From positions 1 to 40,628 of IMG/VR virus record IMGVR_UViG_3300032334_001072: a stretch of DNA of 40,628 nt. One strand, given 5' to 3'. Numbering within the stretch: position 1 is the first letter of the stretch; each line of letters opens with the position of its first letter. Positions 22,273-32,112 of this stretch are shown here, piece by piece. The position numbers were made by a program, and so were the translations under genes. The notes beneath the pieces are model-generated. The model worked only from the letters and a program-made list of their open reading frames with translations. It searched no databases and was not told the origin of the DNA. This DNA comes from a virus.

Positions 22273-23091
22273 TTAGGCTCCAAGGAGTCCAAACCATGTT
22301 GCGCCGTCACAAATAACAACCGCCCGTTTATTTTGTGCCACGGAAACAATGGTTGAACCGCCGGCGTTTTTCACGGTCAACGTGTTGGCCCCGGCCGAAT
22401 TGTTGACAATGTAAAATTGAAGGCCGGCGGAATATGCCACGGCCGGCAACGTAACATCGCGGGCCGCCGTTGGAACGCCAACCTGAATCGGGGCCGAGGC
22501 AACCGTTAGGGTAACGTTGGAATCGGCCAATGACGCGGACGCCGCATTCTGGCGGGCCCCAATTCCGTTGCCAATGTTTGGGTTTCCGTCAACATGGGCT
22601 TTGCCGTACAATTGAACCCGAACCTTGGTTGTTGCGGTTGCATAGCGGGCAACAACAAAACCAATCGCCAAATTTTTACGGGCCACGGCAACAACCGATT
22701 GATCGGAAATCGCGGCGGCGGCGGCGGCCCCGCTCGAAATGACGCCAACCAAATCGCCAATTTCAAACGTTGCGGAAGCACAATCCGCCTCATAAACGCA
22801 ATCAACCGCAACGTTGATTCCGTTGGCCGGGTTGGCCGGATATCCCGATGTTGTTTGGGCCGCAATTCGGCCCTGTAACGCAACGCCGGCAAACAATGAC
22901 GAAATATCCGATTGATCAAGAACAGCGGCCCCGGCCCCGGTTTTGGCCGATAGTGGGCTAACCACGCTGGAACCGGCGTTCCAATAAAGCAAATCGCCCG
23001 GGCTGATGACGGCCCCTGATGCAACCGGGAACACGGCGGTTGTTTGGCCCGCCGGCAACACAAATCTGTTTCCGCCAAAAATCGCACTCAT
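22273..23091 (-). CDS. Head decoration protein candidate
   Basis: The 272-residue product starts MSAIFGGNRFVLPAGQTTAV. The first 170 residues read like capsid decoration proteins: GDLLYWN, an ALQGRIA segment and repeated short strands. The remainder (DVTLPAVAYSAGLQFYIVNN, then GGSTIVSVAQNKRAVVICDG) is a domain common at the ends of phage head or tail-fibre proteins and often capsid-exposed. Lying between protease-scaffold and major capsid genes supports a decoration role. Confidence 0.68.
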   Translation of the reverse strand: MSAIFGGNRFVLPAGQTTAVFPVASGAVISPGDLLYWNAGSSVVSPLSAKTGAGAAVLDQSDISSLFAGVALQGRIAAQTTSGYPANPANGINVAVDCVYEADCASATFEIGDLVGVISSGAAAAAAISDQSVVAVARKNLAIGFVVARYATATTKVRVQLYGKAHVDGNPNIGNGIGARQNAASASLADSNVTLTVASAPIQVGVPTAARDVTLPAVAYSAGLQFYIVNNSAGANTLTVKNAGGSTIVSVAQNKRAVVICDGATWFGLLGA

Positions 23092-23123
23092 TATTCAACC
23101 CCCCAATTTCGTTGTTGTTGTTG

Positions 23124-24251
23124 TTAGTCTTTCAACCAAGCAAAAATGTTATCCTTTGGAATTCCGGCGTTAGCCTGCCGCGATTCCTGAACCGGCATAA
23201 GCGTACGGGGCCGCGTTGCGTTTGCGGATTCGGCCAAGCGTTTGATATGCCGTTCAACCGATTCGGCGGGCAAGGCCATTAGGTCAGATAACAGGGTTTT
23301 TGTTAGCGGAAGCTTGACCGATTCGGCCAACCGACGAACCCGGGATTCGCGCTTGGTTCGGCGGATGTCTTCCCGCAACGTTGCCAATTCCTTGGAAAGC
23401 TTCCTGAACCGGCGGGATTCCATTGGTTTTTTGTCATCAGGTTTTTCTTCTGAATCGTATTCTTCGTCTGTTTCCTTTTTTGTTTTGTCGGTTTCGTTAT
23501 CGGTTTCGCCGTCCGCTTCCATCGCGGTTTTTTCATCTTCTTCTTCCGGCGCGGGTTCGGTTTCGGTTTCCTCATCAATTTCTGAATCGGGTTCGGTTTC
23601 GGGCTCGCCCATAACCAAATCGACCAATCCCAAAATTTTGGCGATTTTTTCTTCGGTTGCCAAATCGCCGTCAATGATATCGGCCAAATGCGGTTTTAGC
23701 TTTTCCATTTTCATTCCCTCGGTTGTGGGTTTGTAGGCTTCCGCCAAACCCCGTGTTGTTGCCGGATCGGCAACCAAATCAACATGCCGAACGTCCAAAA
23801 TTTTGCGAACAACAAAAATGCCGTCCGCGTTTTCTTCGCCTTCGCCATGGGCATTATGACTTAACCCGTATGATTCCGGCATTGTTTCGGCGGCCGCCAT
23901 AACGGGTTTGGTTATTGCGTGTTCAGGGTTCAGCCAAAGATCGGCATACAACCCTTTGCCCTCAACAAACCGAACATTGATCAAACGGCCGCAACGGTCA
24001 TACGCCGAGCGGGTATCGTCATTGTTAGCGGGGTGATCAACGTTGACCATAACGCCTTCATAACATTTCATCGCGGCCCTGACGGCCTCGGGCAAATATT
24101 GCCGGCCGTTGGCGGACACAAACCCCAGAACCTTAACGTTCCGGATAATTGATTTCTTGCGGTCAACAATCAACCCCTTGGCCAATGCGGTTTGTTCCCG
24201 CAGGCGGATTGATCTTCGTTTGGGAGCCATTTTTATTGCCATGGCGGGCAT
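23124..24251 (-). CDS. Prohead protease fused to scaffold
   Basis: The 375-residue protein has an N-terminal protease domain (about residues 25-180) with GFVSANGRQYLPEAV, His73 in VNVDHPANN and Ser131 in YGLSHNAHG, the His/Ser pattern of HK97-like prohead proteases. After residue 200 comes a highly acidic, low-complexity region of Glu/Asp runs, then a basic coiled coil (RRFRKLSKELATLREDIRRT), typical of scaffolds. The fusion lets the protease co-assemble with capsid. The start is uncertain: ATG24251 was chosen, but ATG24242 and ATG24227 follow in frame and none has a strong ribosome site. Confidence 0.8.
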   Translation of the reverse strand: MPAMAIKMAPKRRSIRLREQTALAKGLIVDRKKSIIRNVKVLGFVSANGRQYLPEAVRAAMKCYEGVMVNVDHPANNDDTRSAYDRCGRLINVRFVEGKGLYADLWLNPEHAITKPVMAAAETMPESYGLSHNAHGEGEENADGIFVVRKILDVRHVDLVADPATTRGLAEAYKPTTEGMKMEKLKPHLADIIDGDLATEEKIAKILGLVDLVMGEPETEPDSEIDEETETEPAPEEEDEKTAMEADGETDNETDKTKKETDEEYDSEEKPDDKKPMESRRFRKLSKELATLREDIRRTKRESRVRRLAESVKLPLTKTLLSDLMALPAESVERHIKRLAESANATRPRTLMPVQESRQANAGIPKDNIFAWLKD

Positions 24252-24280
24252 TGTGTCGGTTGTCAACCTAATTGTCAAAT

Positions 24281-24598
24281 TCAATAAACAATTCCCGGCA
24301 TTGGCGTTGCCGGGCTGCGCGGCGGCGGTTGTTGGCTAATTATGTTGGCGGGTTTCAAAAATGCCAACAAATCAAACCAATACGGGTAACCGAACGAATC
24401 GGGATGAATCCCCGTCCGGGGCCCAAACAACATATTGAGCATGCCCGTGAATTCCGGGTTGCCAACGCAAACCCAACGGTGTTTCCCGGGCTCAACGTAA
24501 ACCATTTGGATAATTGATTTGCCCCCGCCATATTTCTTGGGAATGCGGGCCGTTAGCGTTCCAACAATCTCATCATGGCCGTTTGGCGTTGTTGTCAT
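24281..24598 (-). CDS. Hypothetical 105-residue protein
   Basis: GGGGGC lies five bases upstream of ATG24598, which overlaps the stop of the MuF-type gene (ATGA). The product starts MTTTPNGHDEIVGTLTARIP and has an aromatic segment (HPDSFGYPYWFDLLAFLKPA) and a Pro-rich end. There is no recognised motif. Coupling to the large head protein gene suggests a partner or immunity-type function for its C-terminal domain, but that is speculation from gene order only. Confidence 0.6.
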   Translation of the reverse strand: MTTTPNGHDEIVGTLTARIPKKYGGGKSIIQMVYVEPGKHRWVCVGNPEFTGMLNMLFGPRTGIHPDSFGYPYWFDLLAFLKPANIISQQPPPRSPATPMPGIVY

Positions 24599-27387
24599 TG
24601 TTTGCCCCCGGTTGCCTTGGCCGCCGCCATGGCGTCCGCGATTCGTTTTGATTCTTTGTATTGTAAAACGCTTACAACGAAATTGGCGTATTCCGGGTCA
24701 TTTTTGAAAAATTTGACCGGGTCTTCATGCAACGCCTGAATTCCCATTGAAAGAATTTCGGAATTGTCGCCGTATTGTTTGCCAACATAGTAAGAAGACA
24801 TTGAATTAAAATAGCGGTCGAAATGATTTTTCCTTCCTGCCTCATCCGCTGTGAAACCATAACCGGGAAACAAATTGGCCATGCGTTGGGGTTTTTCATC
24901 GCCAACGCGATAATGCAAAAATGTCTGAACCATTTCATAAACGTATGGATCGGAGTCTTCTATGATATGTCCTAATTCATGGGCCACAACCGAAGCACTG
25001 TTTTTGTTATGAATAAAAATTGACGGCCTGTCGGTTTGTTGTCCGGACAAAATGAATTCGGGAACGTGTTCCGTTGTCATGGCAAACGCTCGATCATAAC
25101 CTTCCGGTTTGGTTGGCAAAATGCTGTTGGCATGATTTGAAGCAACAATGTTTTGAGCGGGAATTGTCGAAATGCTGTTTACAAAATCCAATCCTATTTT
25201 CATTTTTTCCAAATACGTTCTTTCATAACGCGGCGTTACCCCATTTCGTTTTTGAGAAAGCAATTGAATTTGAACAATTTCATCATTTCCGCCGGTTTTT
25301 GAAATGGCGGCGTGAATTGCTTGACGTGTTGCCTGCCCTGAATCGCTTGTTGCTATTTCAACAATGCCGTCCAATTTTTGTTTCATCGGTTCGGCTAATT
25401 TCTCAATTGAGCGTTTGGCAATTTCAGGAATTGCAACGCAAATGTTTCGCGGTATTGGTTGGCCATTGTCCGCCAAGCTTTCCAATTCATCCAAATAAAC
25501 GGCAACGGCCGCCAATTCATGATGAATTGCTTTATATTCCTCAATCTCATTTGCCCTCAAATTTGATTTGCTTTCAAAATCCAAAATGTTGAATTCCATT
25601 GAACGGTCCAATTGAATTTTTTCTAACGCTTTCATTCCATATTTGTTTTTCAATTTTTCAAACAATTTTGGCGCGGTTGTTTCCTCAACCTTTTTTTGAA
25701 TTGCCGTCATTGTTTTTTGAAATGATTCGGATTGTTTTACGGTTGCCAAATTGTCTTCAAAATCATCGGCAATAACAAACGGCGTTATTTGAATTATGTC
25801 ATGAACAAAATATTGATCTCGCCTTGATTCGTTGCCTTGGGATAAACGGCCAATTGCTTTCCAATGCGTTTGAGCAAAATTTTGCATTGTTGAAATATGT
25901 TCAACCATTGTTTTAATTTTGACCGGGCCGCCCGTTGGATGAATCGCCTCGGTTTTTCCACGGCGGGCAATTTCCCGGGCCGCCAATTTTTGAGCGTATT
26001 CAATGCTCGCCGAAACGGCGGCCGTCATCAACGGAACCGGCGGGAAGAACGCGGGTTGGCGGTATGCCGGTTGAGGAATGGTTGAGACGGGAACCGGAGC
26101 CGGCGGCGGAACAATAACCGGGGCAACCGGGCCGCCGGGCATGGCGGGCCCGGAACCGGGCACGAAACCGAATTTGGAAACCTGACGAACCAATTCCCGG
26201 CGTTCGGCCAACATCGCGTTGACGGCCGCAATTCGGGCTTTCCGCGCGGCCGGGGTTTCGGCAACCAGCGTTTTGTGATCAATCAATTTGCCGGTTTTGG
26301 GGTTGATGAAATGGGCCCATGACGCAACCTCCCCGGGTTGCAATGATTGCAAAATAGCGTTCAACCGCCGGGCCCCAACCGCGTATCGTTGTTGGGTTCT
26401 ATCGGTTGAGGCAAACCAATCCGAATAAACGGTTGGATCGGGAATCAAATTGGCTTCGTGATTCGTAAACAATTGTTGGGCGGCCGGATCATTTTTGATA
26501 TCGTCATCAACCGTCAAAACCGGCGTTAACCAACAACGGCAATTGTGGGCAACCGTTCCGTCCGATTCCATTGGAGGATGAGGACATTGGCTCAACCCGG
26601 GTTGGCCCGGCGGCGGGGCCTTCCAAAATATCATTCCGTTTCGGGCCGCGTGATGAGGCCGTGTCCGTGAATCCATTGTTCCATGAATTTGATAGCCGGC
26701 AATCACGTCATCCATTCCGGAATATGCTTCCATGCGGGCCGCGTTGGCAACCCGTTGGCCCTCGGTTCGGGCAACCCGCCGGGATGTTGAGCGGACGCCT
26801 TGAACCACGGGCCGCAACGCGCGTTCCAATGTTGCCGGCGGTTGCCCTGACGCCGCCCAACCGGCAACCAAATTGGCAACATCGACCGGGGCCGCCAGCC
26901 GCGTCAATTGAGTCATACGGGCCTGCCATGACGTTCCGGCGGACGGAGCCCGGACAATTCGTTCGGCGGTTGTTGTTTCCATCGGCGGGAACAACATACG
27001 TTCGATTTGTTCGGCTTCGTCCGCCGTTGCCTTCCGTTCCATCAATTTGCCATTTGCGGGCCGTGTTTTGGCCCGCCGTTGAACGATTAGCCCGAGACTG
27101 GCCGTTGGCATGGTTTGCATGATTTTGGCCACCGTATCGGAATGCGCGGCCCGGGCAACGGCCCCGAGGCCGGCGTCCATGATTCGTACGGATTGGGCAA
27201 TCATGTTGCGGATTGAGGCCGCCAAGGCAAACGCCATATTTGGCGGCCGTTCGTCAATGATTCGTTGAATTTGTTTCATCGACCGATCAACCCAACGGTC
27301 AATCGCCAAGGCAATTTTGTCCGCGCGCATGGTTTGTTTGGGTTGGGTTGTTCCGATCCGCGCGGCCAACCGGGAAGCCAAAATCAT
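24595..27387 (-). CDS. MuF-type head protein fused to metalloprotease-like domain
   Basis: The 930-residue protein has a MuF/SPP1 gp7-type minor head domain (about residues 150-330) with RRVARTEGQRVANAARMEAY, MDSRTRPHH and AHNCRCWLTPVL. A Pro-rich linker (about 430-480) follows, then a long helical region. A C-terminal domain carries HELGH at 803-807 and a Glu in NSEILSMG (about 877), a plausible zinc site with third ligand. MuF proteins enter the host with DNA or aid assembly, and fusions to toxin or enzyme domains are known. A delivered protease is an inference. GAGGA is upstream, and the leader contains a long hairpin. Confidence 0.8.
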   Translation of the reverse strand: MILASRLAARIGTTQPKQTMRADKIALAIDRWVDRSMKQIQRIIDERPPNMAFALAASIRNMIAQSVRIMDAGLGAVARAAHSDTVAKIMQTMPTASLGLIVQRRAKTRPANGKLMERKATADEAEQIERMLFPPMETTTAERIVRAPSAGTSWQARMTQLTRLAAPVDVANLVAGWAASGQPPATLERALRPVVQGVRSTSRRVARTEGQRVANAARMEAYSGMDDVIAGYQIHGTMDSRTRPHHAARNGMIFWKAPPPGQPGLSQCPHPPMESDGTVAHNCRCWLTPVLTVDDDIKNDPAAQQLFTNHEANLIPDPTVYSDWFASTDRTQQRYAVGARRLNAILQSLQPGEVASWAHFINPKTGKLIDHKTLVAETPAARKARIAAVNAMLAERRELVRQVSKFGFVPGSGPAMPGGPVAPVIVPPPAPVPVSTIPQPAYRQPAFFPPVPLMTAAVSASIEYAQKLAAREIARRGKTEAIHPTGGPVKIKTMVEHISTMQNFAQTHWKAIGRLSQGNESRRDQYFVHDIIQITPFVIADDFEDNLATVKQSESFQKTMTAIQKKVEETTAPKLFEKLKNKYGMKALEKIQLDRSMEFNILDFESKSNLRANEIEEYKAIHHELAAVAVYLDELESLADNGQPIPRNICVAIPEIAKRSIEKLAEPMKQKLDGIVEIATSDSGQATRQAIHAAISKTGGNDEIVQIQLLSQKRNGVTPRYERTYLEKMKIGLDFVNSISTIPAQNIVASNHANSILPTKPEGYDRAFAMTTEHVPEFILSGQQTDRPSIFIHNKNSASVVAHELGHIIEDSDPYVYEMVQTFLHYRVGDEKPQRMANLFPGYGFTADEAGRKNHFDRYFNSMSSYYVGKQYGDNSEILSMGIQALHEDPVKFFKNDPEYANFVVSVLQYKESKRIADAMAAAKATGGKQ

Positions 27388-27403
27388 TGTTGTTTTTCCT
27401 CAT

Positions 27404-27514
27404 GCCGTAAAAATGTAAAAATCAATTTCCCTATGGGGATTTGGATTTTTACAATTTTACGGCAACCCCGGTTAAAACGTTGCGCCATAACGATTTGGCG
27501 TTGCCGTAAAAATC
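27404..27514 (-). repeat. Dispersed hairpin element, copy 3, with long stem
   Basis: This fills the gap between the portal stop and the MuF-gene start. On the minus strand it begins at the portal TGA, and its first 20 bases (27514-27495) equal 1315-1334. The second half folds into a 20-bp stem with one mismatch (27404-27423 with 27444-27463) around a loop containing TCCCTATGGGGA. The end of the stem lies directly before the MuF Shine-Dalgarno. It could be a terminator, attenuator or RNA-stability hairpin, and its repeated nature also allows a small mobile element. Confidence 0.72.
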
Positions 27515-29117
27515 AACCGACAAAATCATTTCCGTTGAATTCCGATTCCATGCCCGGGCCCGGTTGGCCGGGCATGTTTGGATTGGCAACCGGCGGCCCG
27601 AAATCATCAGCGTAGGCTTCCCAATCGGAAACGTTGCGTTCCCAATCAACCCCTAATTCGTCCGCGACAATTTGCGGGCTCTTAACATGGGTTGCCATGT
27701 AAATTTGATTTGCGGCCGCCTCGGCTGCCTTGTCGCGGGTTTCGACGGACGGCGCGGTTGCCATGATTTCAATTTGGCTCAATATGTTTGACGGCAAAAT
27801 CCCGGCCCGCATGGCGGCAACAATCGCGGCCCGGATCACGCGGACGAACGGACGCCGATAGATTTCTTGCAACCGTAGGCAATTCCTCAAAAATGGGGAT
27901 TCGGCCGTCAGGCTGGAAGCGTAATTGTTATTGCTGGCGTCTGATGAGGTCAACCATTCCGGGGCATTGTGTCGGTTGCCAGCCGTCCGCAACAACGCTT
28001 GGGCAATTGACAAATGGGCGGCCGCGTTGGTTGCCCCGGGCGGCGGAACGTACGCCATGCCCTTGGGAATATCCAAAAATGATCCGGCTTCCAATTTTTG
28101 AAAATCTTGGGCCCGGCCGGTTGTTGGATCGGAAATTGAATAATCAACGGCTTGTTGAATGAACGTCTCAACCTGCCCTGATGTTGATGTTTCGTGTTGG
28201 CGAATTGCGGCAATGGCGGCCTGAACGGCGGCCCCTTCGCCCATGTTCCGCCTCAATTTCCCGGCCTGTTGGAACGCTTCCAACGTGTCGTAACTAAAAT
28301 CAGACAACCCCCGTTTGATTGAGCGTTTGACGTTGCATTTCAAATGAATGATTTCGTTAGCTGGAACGATTTCGCCATTGGTTGGGCTGGTTTCATCTTG
28401 GCCGCCCGGGGCCAAATAATGAACATGATAATTTGTTATGGCAAAAACGTCATCGGGTTCGGTTTGAATTCCGTATGACCATTCCTGAAATGAACCGCCG
28501 GACGGTTGAACAATTTGTTCGGGCTCAACCGTTCGGACGTGTAATTGGCCGGACGGTTGAGGAAACAATCTCAAAAAGAATTCGCCGTCTTCGCGGGAAC
28601 GCCAAAACAATTCCTGTTCCATTTCGGCCCATGCGTTTTGTTCAATGAATTTGTCAACAATTCGTTGGGCGGAAGCAATAACGGAATCATCGGCCCCGGT
28701 TCCGGGCCGGGTCGTGATTCGGTATTGGAATCCGGAACCAACAACATAACTGGTTAAACCATTGAGCAACCCGTACGCGTTCGGATTCATCGCAACAACC
28801 AAACGGGCTTGGGCCCGGATCAATGACAATTGGGCTTCGCTGGTCCAAAACGGGAAATTGGAACCCCAACGCCGATCGGTTGGTTGTGATATCGGATAAG
28901 AAATCACGCCGCCGTCGCGGTATCGGTCTAAAACATTTGTGTAGGCCGCCAACCAATAATCCGTTGCGGGGCCTGATTCCAAAAACCGTTTGGCGCGTTC
29001 CAAATGTTTTAGCCTGATTTGTTCCTCAAGATTTTCACGCAATTGGCGCGCGGTTGGCGTTTGCGGGCCGGATTTGCGGCCCGTGGCCGCCTCAATTATT
29101 CGTTGATACCAATTCAT
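27513..29117 (-). CDS. Portal protein
   Basis: The 534-residue protein starts MNWYQRIIEAATGRKSGPQT and has typical portal features: an N-terminal helical clip region, ARLVVAMNPNAYGLLNGLTS, the FLRLFPQPSGQLHVRTVEPE strand pair, a later RAQDFQKLEAGSFLDIPKG segment and a PLL-type core. Portals form the dodecameric ring for DNA packaging at one capsid vertex. It starts in a four-base overlap with the large terminase stop, the usual order. A repeat element follows its stop codon. Confidence 0.88.
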   Translation of the reverse strand: MNWYQRIIEAATGRKSGPQTPTARQLRENLEEQIRLKHLERAKRFLESGPATDYWLAAYTNVLDRYRDGGVISYPISQPTDRRWGSNFPFWTSEAQLSLIRAQARLVVAMNPNAYGLLNGLTSYVVGSGFQYRITTRPGTGADDSVIASAQRIVDKFIEQNAWAEMEQELFWRSREDGEFFLRLFPQPSGQLHVRTVEPEQIVQPSGGSFQEWSYGIQTEPDDVFAITNYHVHYLAPGGQDETSPTNGEIVPANEIIHLKCNVKRSIKRGLSDFSYDTLEAFQQAGKLRRNMGEGAAVQAAIAAIRQHETSTSGQVETFIQQAVDYSISDPTTGRAQDFQKLEAGSFLDIPKGMAYVPPPGATNAAAHLSIAQALLRTAGNRHNAPEWLTSSDASNNNYASSLTAESPFLRNCLRLQEIYRRPFVRVIRAAIVAAMRAGILPSNILSQIEIMATAPSVETRDKAAEAAANQIYMATHVKSPQIVADELGVDWERNVSDWEAYADDFGPPVANPNMPGQPGPGMESEFNGNDFVG

Positions 29118-30598
29118 GCGGTTACCCTCCGGGCCGTTGGACGGGCCGTTTTTCCGTTGTGTAAATCAATCATAACCCGCAACGCCATTTCCAACGAATC
29201 GGGGCCGTCATCATGTTCGGCAACCGGGAAATCACGCAATTGGTTGACCAACAATTTGACGCCGGGCCGGTTGGCCCTGAACCGTACAACGCCTTGGGCC
29301 AGATACGGGCCCAACCGACGAATCCGAACGGCCTTGGCCACGGTATTGACAATGGGCATAACGGGAACCGGGAACCCGGCCAAACGCGCCTTGGCCCCGA
29401 TTTGAACGGCCAACAATTCTTGAAATTGGTTCGCCTCAACCGCGATGATATCGGCCCGAAATTCCCGTTGGGTTTCCAAAATTGAATCAACCAAAACTTC
29501 AGAATTAACCCGGGCCAAATCCGCGTCAACGTACAGCGTTCCGTCAATGTCCCGGCCCAACATGACGATTGCGGAATAATCGCCGCGTTTGCCGTCGCGG
29601 CCCTTGGACGGGTCAACCCCAATCGTTTTTATTGTTATTGTCTTGGGCCAATCGTCAAACCAAACATCATTTTTGAAATATGATTCGGGCCACTCCGTTC
29701 CGCCGCCAAGACGGGGTTGTTGTTGATATAACGCGGCCCATTGATATTCGCCCATGCTTGCCCGCATGCGTTCCAATTCATCGATTGGAAAGCGTTCGGG
29801 CCATAACGGTTCGTTGGGTTGCCGCCGGTCATAATCCGGCAACGCCTCATCAGGGGCAATAGCGGGCAGGTTGATGACGCGCCATTGATCCGCCTTGGGT
29901 TCATTGGCCGCCAATTCCAACAACCGGCCAACCAAGTCATCGGCATGCCAACGGGTCATAACAATTAGAATTCGGCCGCCTGATTCCTGACGCGTTGAAA
30001 ACGTTGACGTGTACCAATCCCAAACCATTTGCCGATAAACGGGCGAATCCGCCTCCTCGCGGTTTTTGATCGGGTCATCAATGATAAGCCATTGGCCGCC
30101 CATGCCCGTTATGCCGCCGCCAACCCCGGCCGAACGATAAACGCCGCCATGATTGACGATTTCAAACAAATCGGAATTTCTCAACCATGAACCGGCAACC
30201 GTTCGGGAATTGCCCTGATTCAATTTCGTTGTTGGAAATAACGCTTTGTATCCTGATGAATCAATGATTCGTTGAACGTCGCGGTTGTTTCGGCTTGCCA
30301 AATCGGCCGAATATGATGACGCGATGATTGACGTTGCCGGGTTGCAACCTAACAGAAATGCAGGCAACCGCCGCGAAATCAATTCCGATTTGCCATGCCT
30401 TGGCGGCAATGAAATGATCAACCGCCTCAAATCGCCGGTCATCATTTCGCCAACACAATCTGAAATCATTTTGTGATACCAACCCGGTTGATATCCGGGC
30501 ATAGTATAGCGGGCAAAATCAATCAATGATTTCTTGGCCGTCCGGCGTCTTATCAACAATTCGGCCGCGTCCTGTGGCGATAGCGGCAAGTTCGTCAT
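29114..30598 (-). CDS. Terminase large subunit
   Basis: The 494-residue product has a Walker A-type motif LPPRHGKS (about 64-71), a Walker B IIDD (172-175), VMTRWHADDL (coupling region, about 213-222) and a nuclease-domain start TIGVDPSKG with Asp at about 329. It is the packaging ATPase-nuclease. ATG30598 was chosen because AGGA lies eight bases upstream and the protein then starts MTNLPLSPQD; a longer frame to 30739 overlaps the small terminase almost completely. It overlaps the small-subunit gene by 80 bases. Confidence 0.92.
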   Translation of the reverse strand: MTNLPLSPQDAAELLIRRRTAKKSLIDFARYTMPGYQPGWYHKMISDCVGEMMTGDLRRLIISLPPRHGKSELISRRLPAFLLGCNPATSIIASSYSADLASRNNRDVQRIIDSSGYKALFPTTKLNQGNSRTVAGSWLRNSDLFEIVNHGGVYRSAGVGGGITGMGGQWLIIDDPIKNREEADSPVYRQMVWDWYTSTFSTRQESGGRILIVMTRWHADDLVGRLLELAANEPKADQWRVINLPAIAPDEALPDYDRRQPNEPLWPERFPIDELERMRASMGEYQWAALYQQQPRLGGGTEWPESYFKNDVWFDDWPKTITIKTIGVDPSKGRDGKRGDYSAIVMLGRDIDGTLYVDADLARVNSEVLVDSILETQREFRADIIAVEANQFQELLAVQIGAKARLAGFPVPVMPIVNTVAKAVRIRRLGPYLAQGVVRFRANRPGVKLLVNQLRDFPVAEHDDGPDSLEMALRVMIDLHNGKTARPTARRVTA

Positions 30599-30938
30599 CA
30601 GATAATTCCTCGGCGTCCGTTGCCAACACAATTCTGGATTCCTGACGAACCTCGGAACGTTCAACAAAACCGCGTTTGCGGCCTTGGGTTTTGAGTAGAA
30701 AACAAACGGCCCATGCCTCCCCGTTACCAACCGCCTCAATCAATTTGGCTTCGGCAAAATCCAAAACCCGGTTCCGTTCCGTTTCAATGATTTCCCGAAT
30801 CGCCGGTTTTTTTTGGGCCCGGTGAAATATTGTCGCCGGATCACAACCCAGATTTTGGGCCGCCAGATAAACCAAACCACGGGCCCGGGTTATGGCGGCA
30901 ATCATTTGTTTATCGGAATAACGCGGCGTTTTTGGCAT
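30519..30938 (-). CDS. Terminase small subunit
   Basis: The 139-residue protein starts MPKTPRYSDKQMIAAITRAR. Its N-terminal helix-turn-helix (YLAAQNLGCDPATIFHRAQK) and central helical region (RVLDFAEAKLIEAVGNGEAW) match small terminases of the HTH type that bind the packaging site. The C-terminus (EELSDDELAAIATGRG) is a common terminase-small ending. It lies directly upstream of the large subunit. Confidence 0.82.
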   Translation of the reverse strand: MPKTPRYSDKQMIAAITRARGLVYLAAQNLGCDPATIFHRAQKKPAIREIIETERNRVLDFAEAKLIEAVGNGEAWAVCFLLKTQGRKRGFVERSEVRQESRIVLATDAEELSDDELAAIATGRGRIVDKTPDGQEIID

Positions 30939-30957
30939 TGTTATTTGGCCCTTTTAG

Positions 30958-32112
30958 TTATGGCGTTTCATGGCGGACGGCCGTTTGCCCGGTCAATTCT
31001 TCCCAACGTTTTATAATCACGTCAACGTATTCGGGCAAAATTTCCATTCCGTAACATGCCAACCCAAGCTGTTCACAGGCTACCAACGTCGTTCCTGAAC
31101 CCAAAAACGGATCATAAACAACGTCAGGGCTGCCCGCCTTATCAATACACCATTTCATTAACTCAATTGGTTTTTGTGTCGGATGGACGCGCGGAATTCC
31201 GGATTCGGACGCCTTGGCAAATCCCATCCAAACATGACGGAACATGCGCGCGGTATTTTTGATATTTGTCCAAGCAATTTCACAATCGGATTGATCATTG
31301 CTGTTTTCATTTTTTTCGCGTTTGTCCCAAACAAACCAAGACGGAGAAATCGGCAATTTGTTAGCGTAATGGTTTGCCCCCCATAGTACAATCTTTTTGA
31401 ATTTCATGAACGGCGTTGGGTCAAACGGTTTGTCATCATTCACAACCTTTATGTTTTTGAATTTTGTTTCAAACGGGTTGTTTGGTTCGGCCCCGTGAAC
31501 ATAATTGATTCCGTACGGCGGGTCAGTTATGCAGCAATCAATTTCAGAATTGCCTTTGAGCAAATCAAAATCTTTGGGGTTGGATGAATCCCCGCACAGA
31601 ACGCGGTGCTTTCCAAGCAACCACAAATCGCCCGGTTTGGTTATCGGGATTGCCGGCGGTTCGGGAACGTCATTGCCTTGGCCGGATTCGGTATCGTCGC
31701 CCGGAATGATTCCGGCCCCAACGGCCAATTCGGATAACATGGTTGCCAACGCTTGGTTATCGGTTTGAATATTCCTCAATACCGCGTCAAGCTTGGCCCC
31801 GTCCGCAATGGCCATGGCCCCCAACGGATCGAACGTTGCCAAAATTTTGTCCGCCTCATTTTCGTCAACATCCAAAATCAACACGGGAATTTCCATTGTT
31901 CCGGCGGTTTCAACCCGAAGGTGCCCGTCAATCAACATCAACCCATTTTCGGTTTCCCGGGCCAACACGGCCCCGGCAAACCCTATTTCCGCCAATATGC
32001 CTTGCAACGCTTCGGCTTGGGCCTTGGGATGTTTCCGCCAATTGCGCGGATTTGGCAACAAATCCCCGGCGGGAACACGGCGGAATTCTTTTATTCTATC
32101 GCGGATTTTCAT
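30958..32112 (-). CDS. ParB-like nuclease domain fused to DNA methyltransferase
   Basis: The 384-residue protein starts MKIRDRIKEFRRVPAGDLLP. Residues about 10-130 are a ParB/Srx-like domain (NPRNWRKHPK, LIDGHLRVETA). The rest is an amino-methyltransferase with TDPPYG (DPPY at 197-200), VHPTQKP and DPFLGSGTT (334-342). The DPPY-before-FxGxG order is typical of beta-class N6-adenine or N4-cytosine enzymes. Such fusions are common in phages and may protect phage DNA from host restriction. No cognate restriction enzyme is seen. Confidence 0.88.
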   Translation of the reverse strand: MKIRDRIKEFRRVPAGDLLPNPRNWRKHPKAQAEALQGILAEIGFAGAVLARETENGLMLIDGHLRVETAGTMEIPVLILDVDENEADKILATFDPLGAMAIADGAKLDAVLRNIQTDNQALATMLSELAVGAGIIPGDDTESGQGNDVPEPPAIPITKPGDLWLLGKHRVLCGDSSNPKDFDLLKGNSEIDCCITDPPYGINYVHGAEPNNPFETKFKNIKVVNDDKPFDPTPFMKFKKIVLWGANHYANKLPISPSWFVWDKREKNENSNDQSDCEIAWTNIKNTARMFRHVWMGFAKASESGIPRVHPTQKPIELMKWCIDKAGSPDVVYDPFLGSGTTLVACEQLGLACYGMEILPEYVDVIIKRWEELTGQTAVRHETP

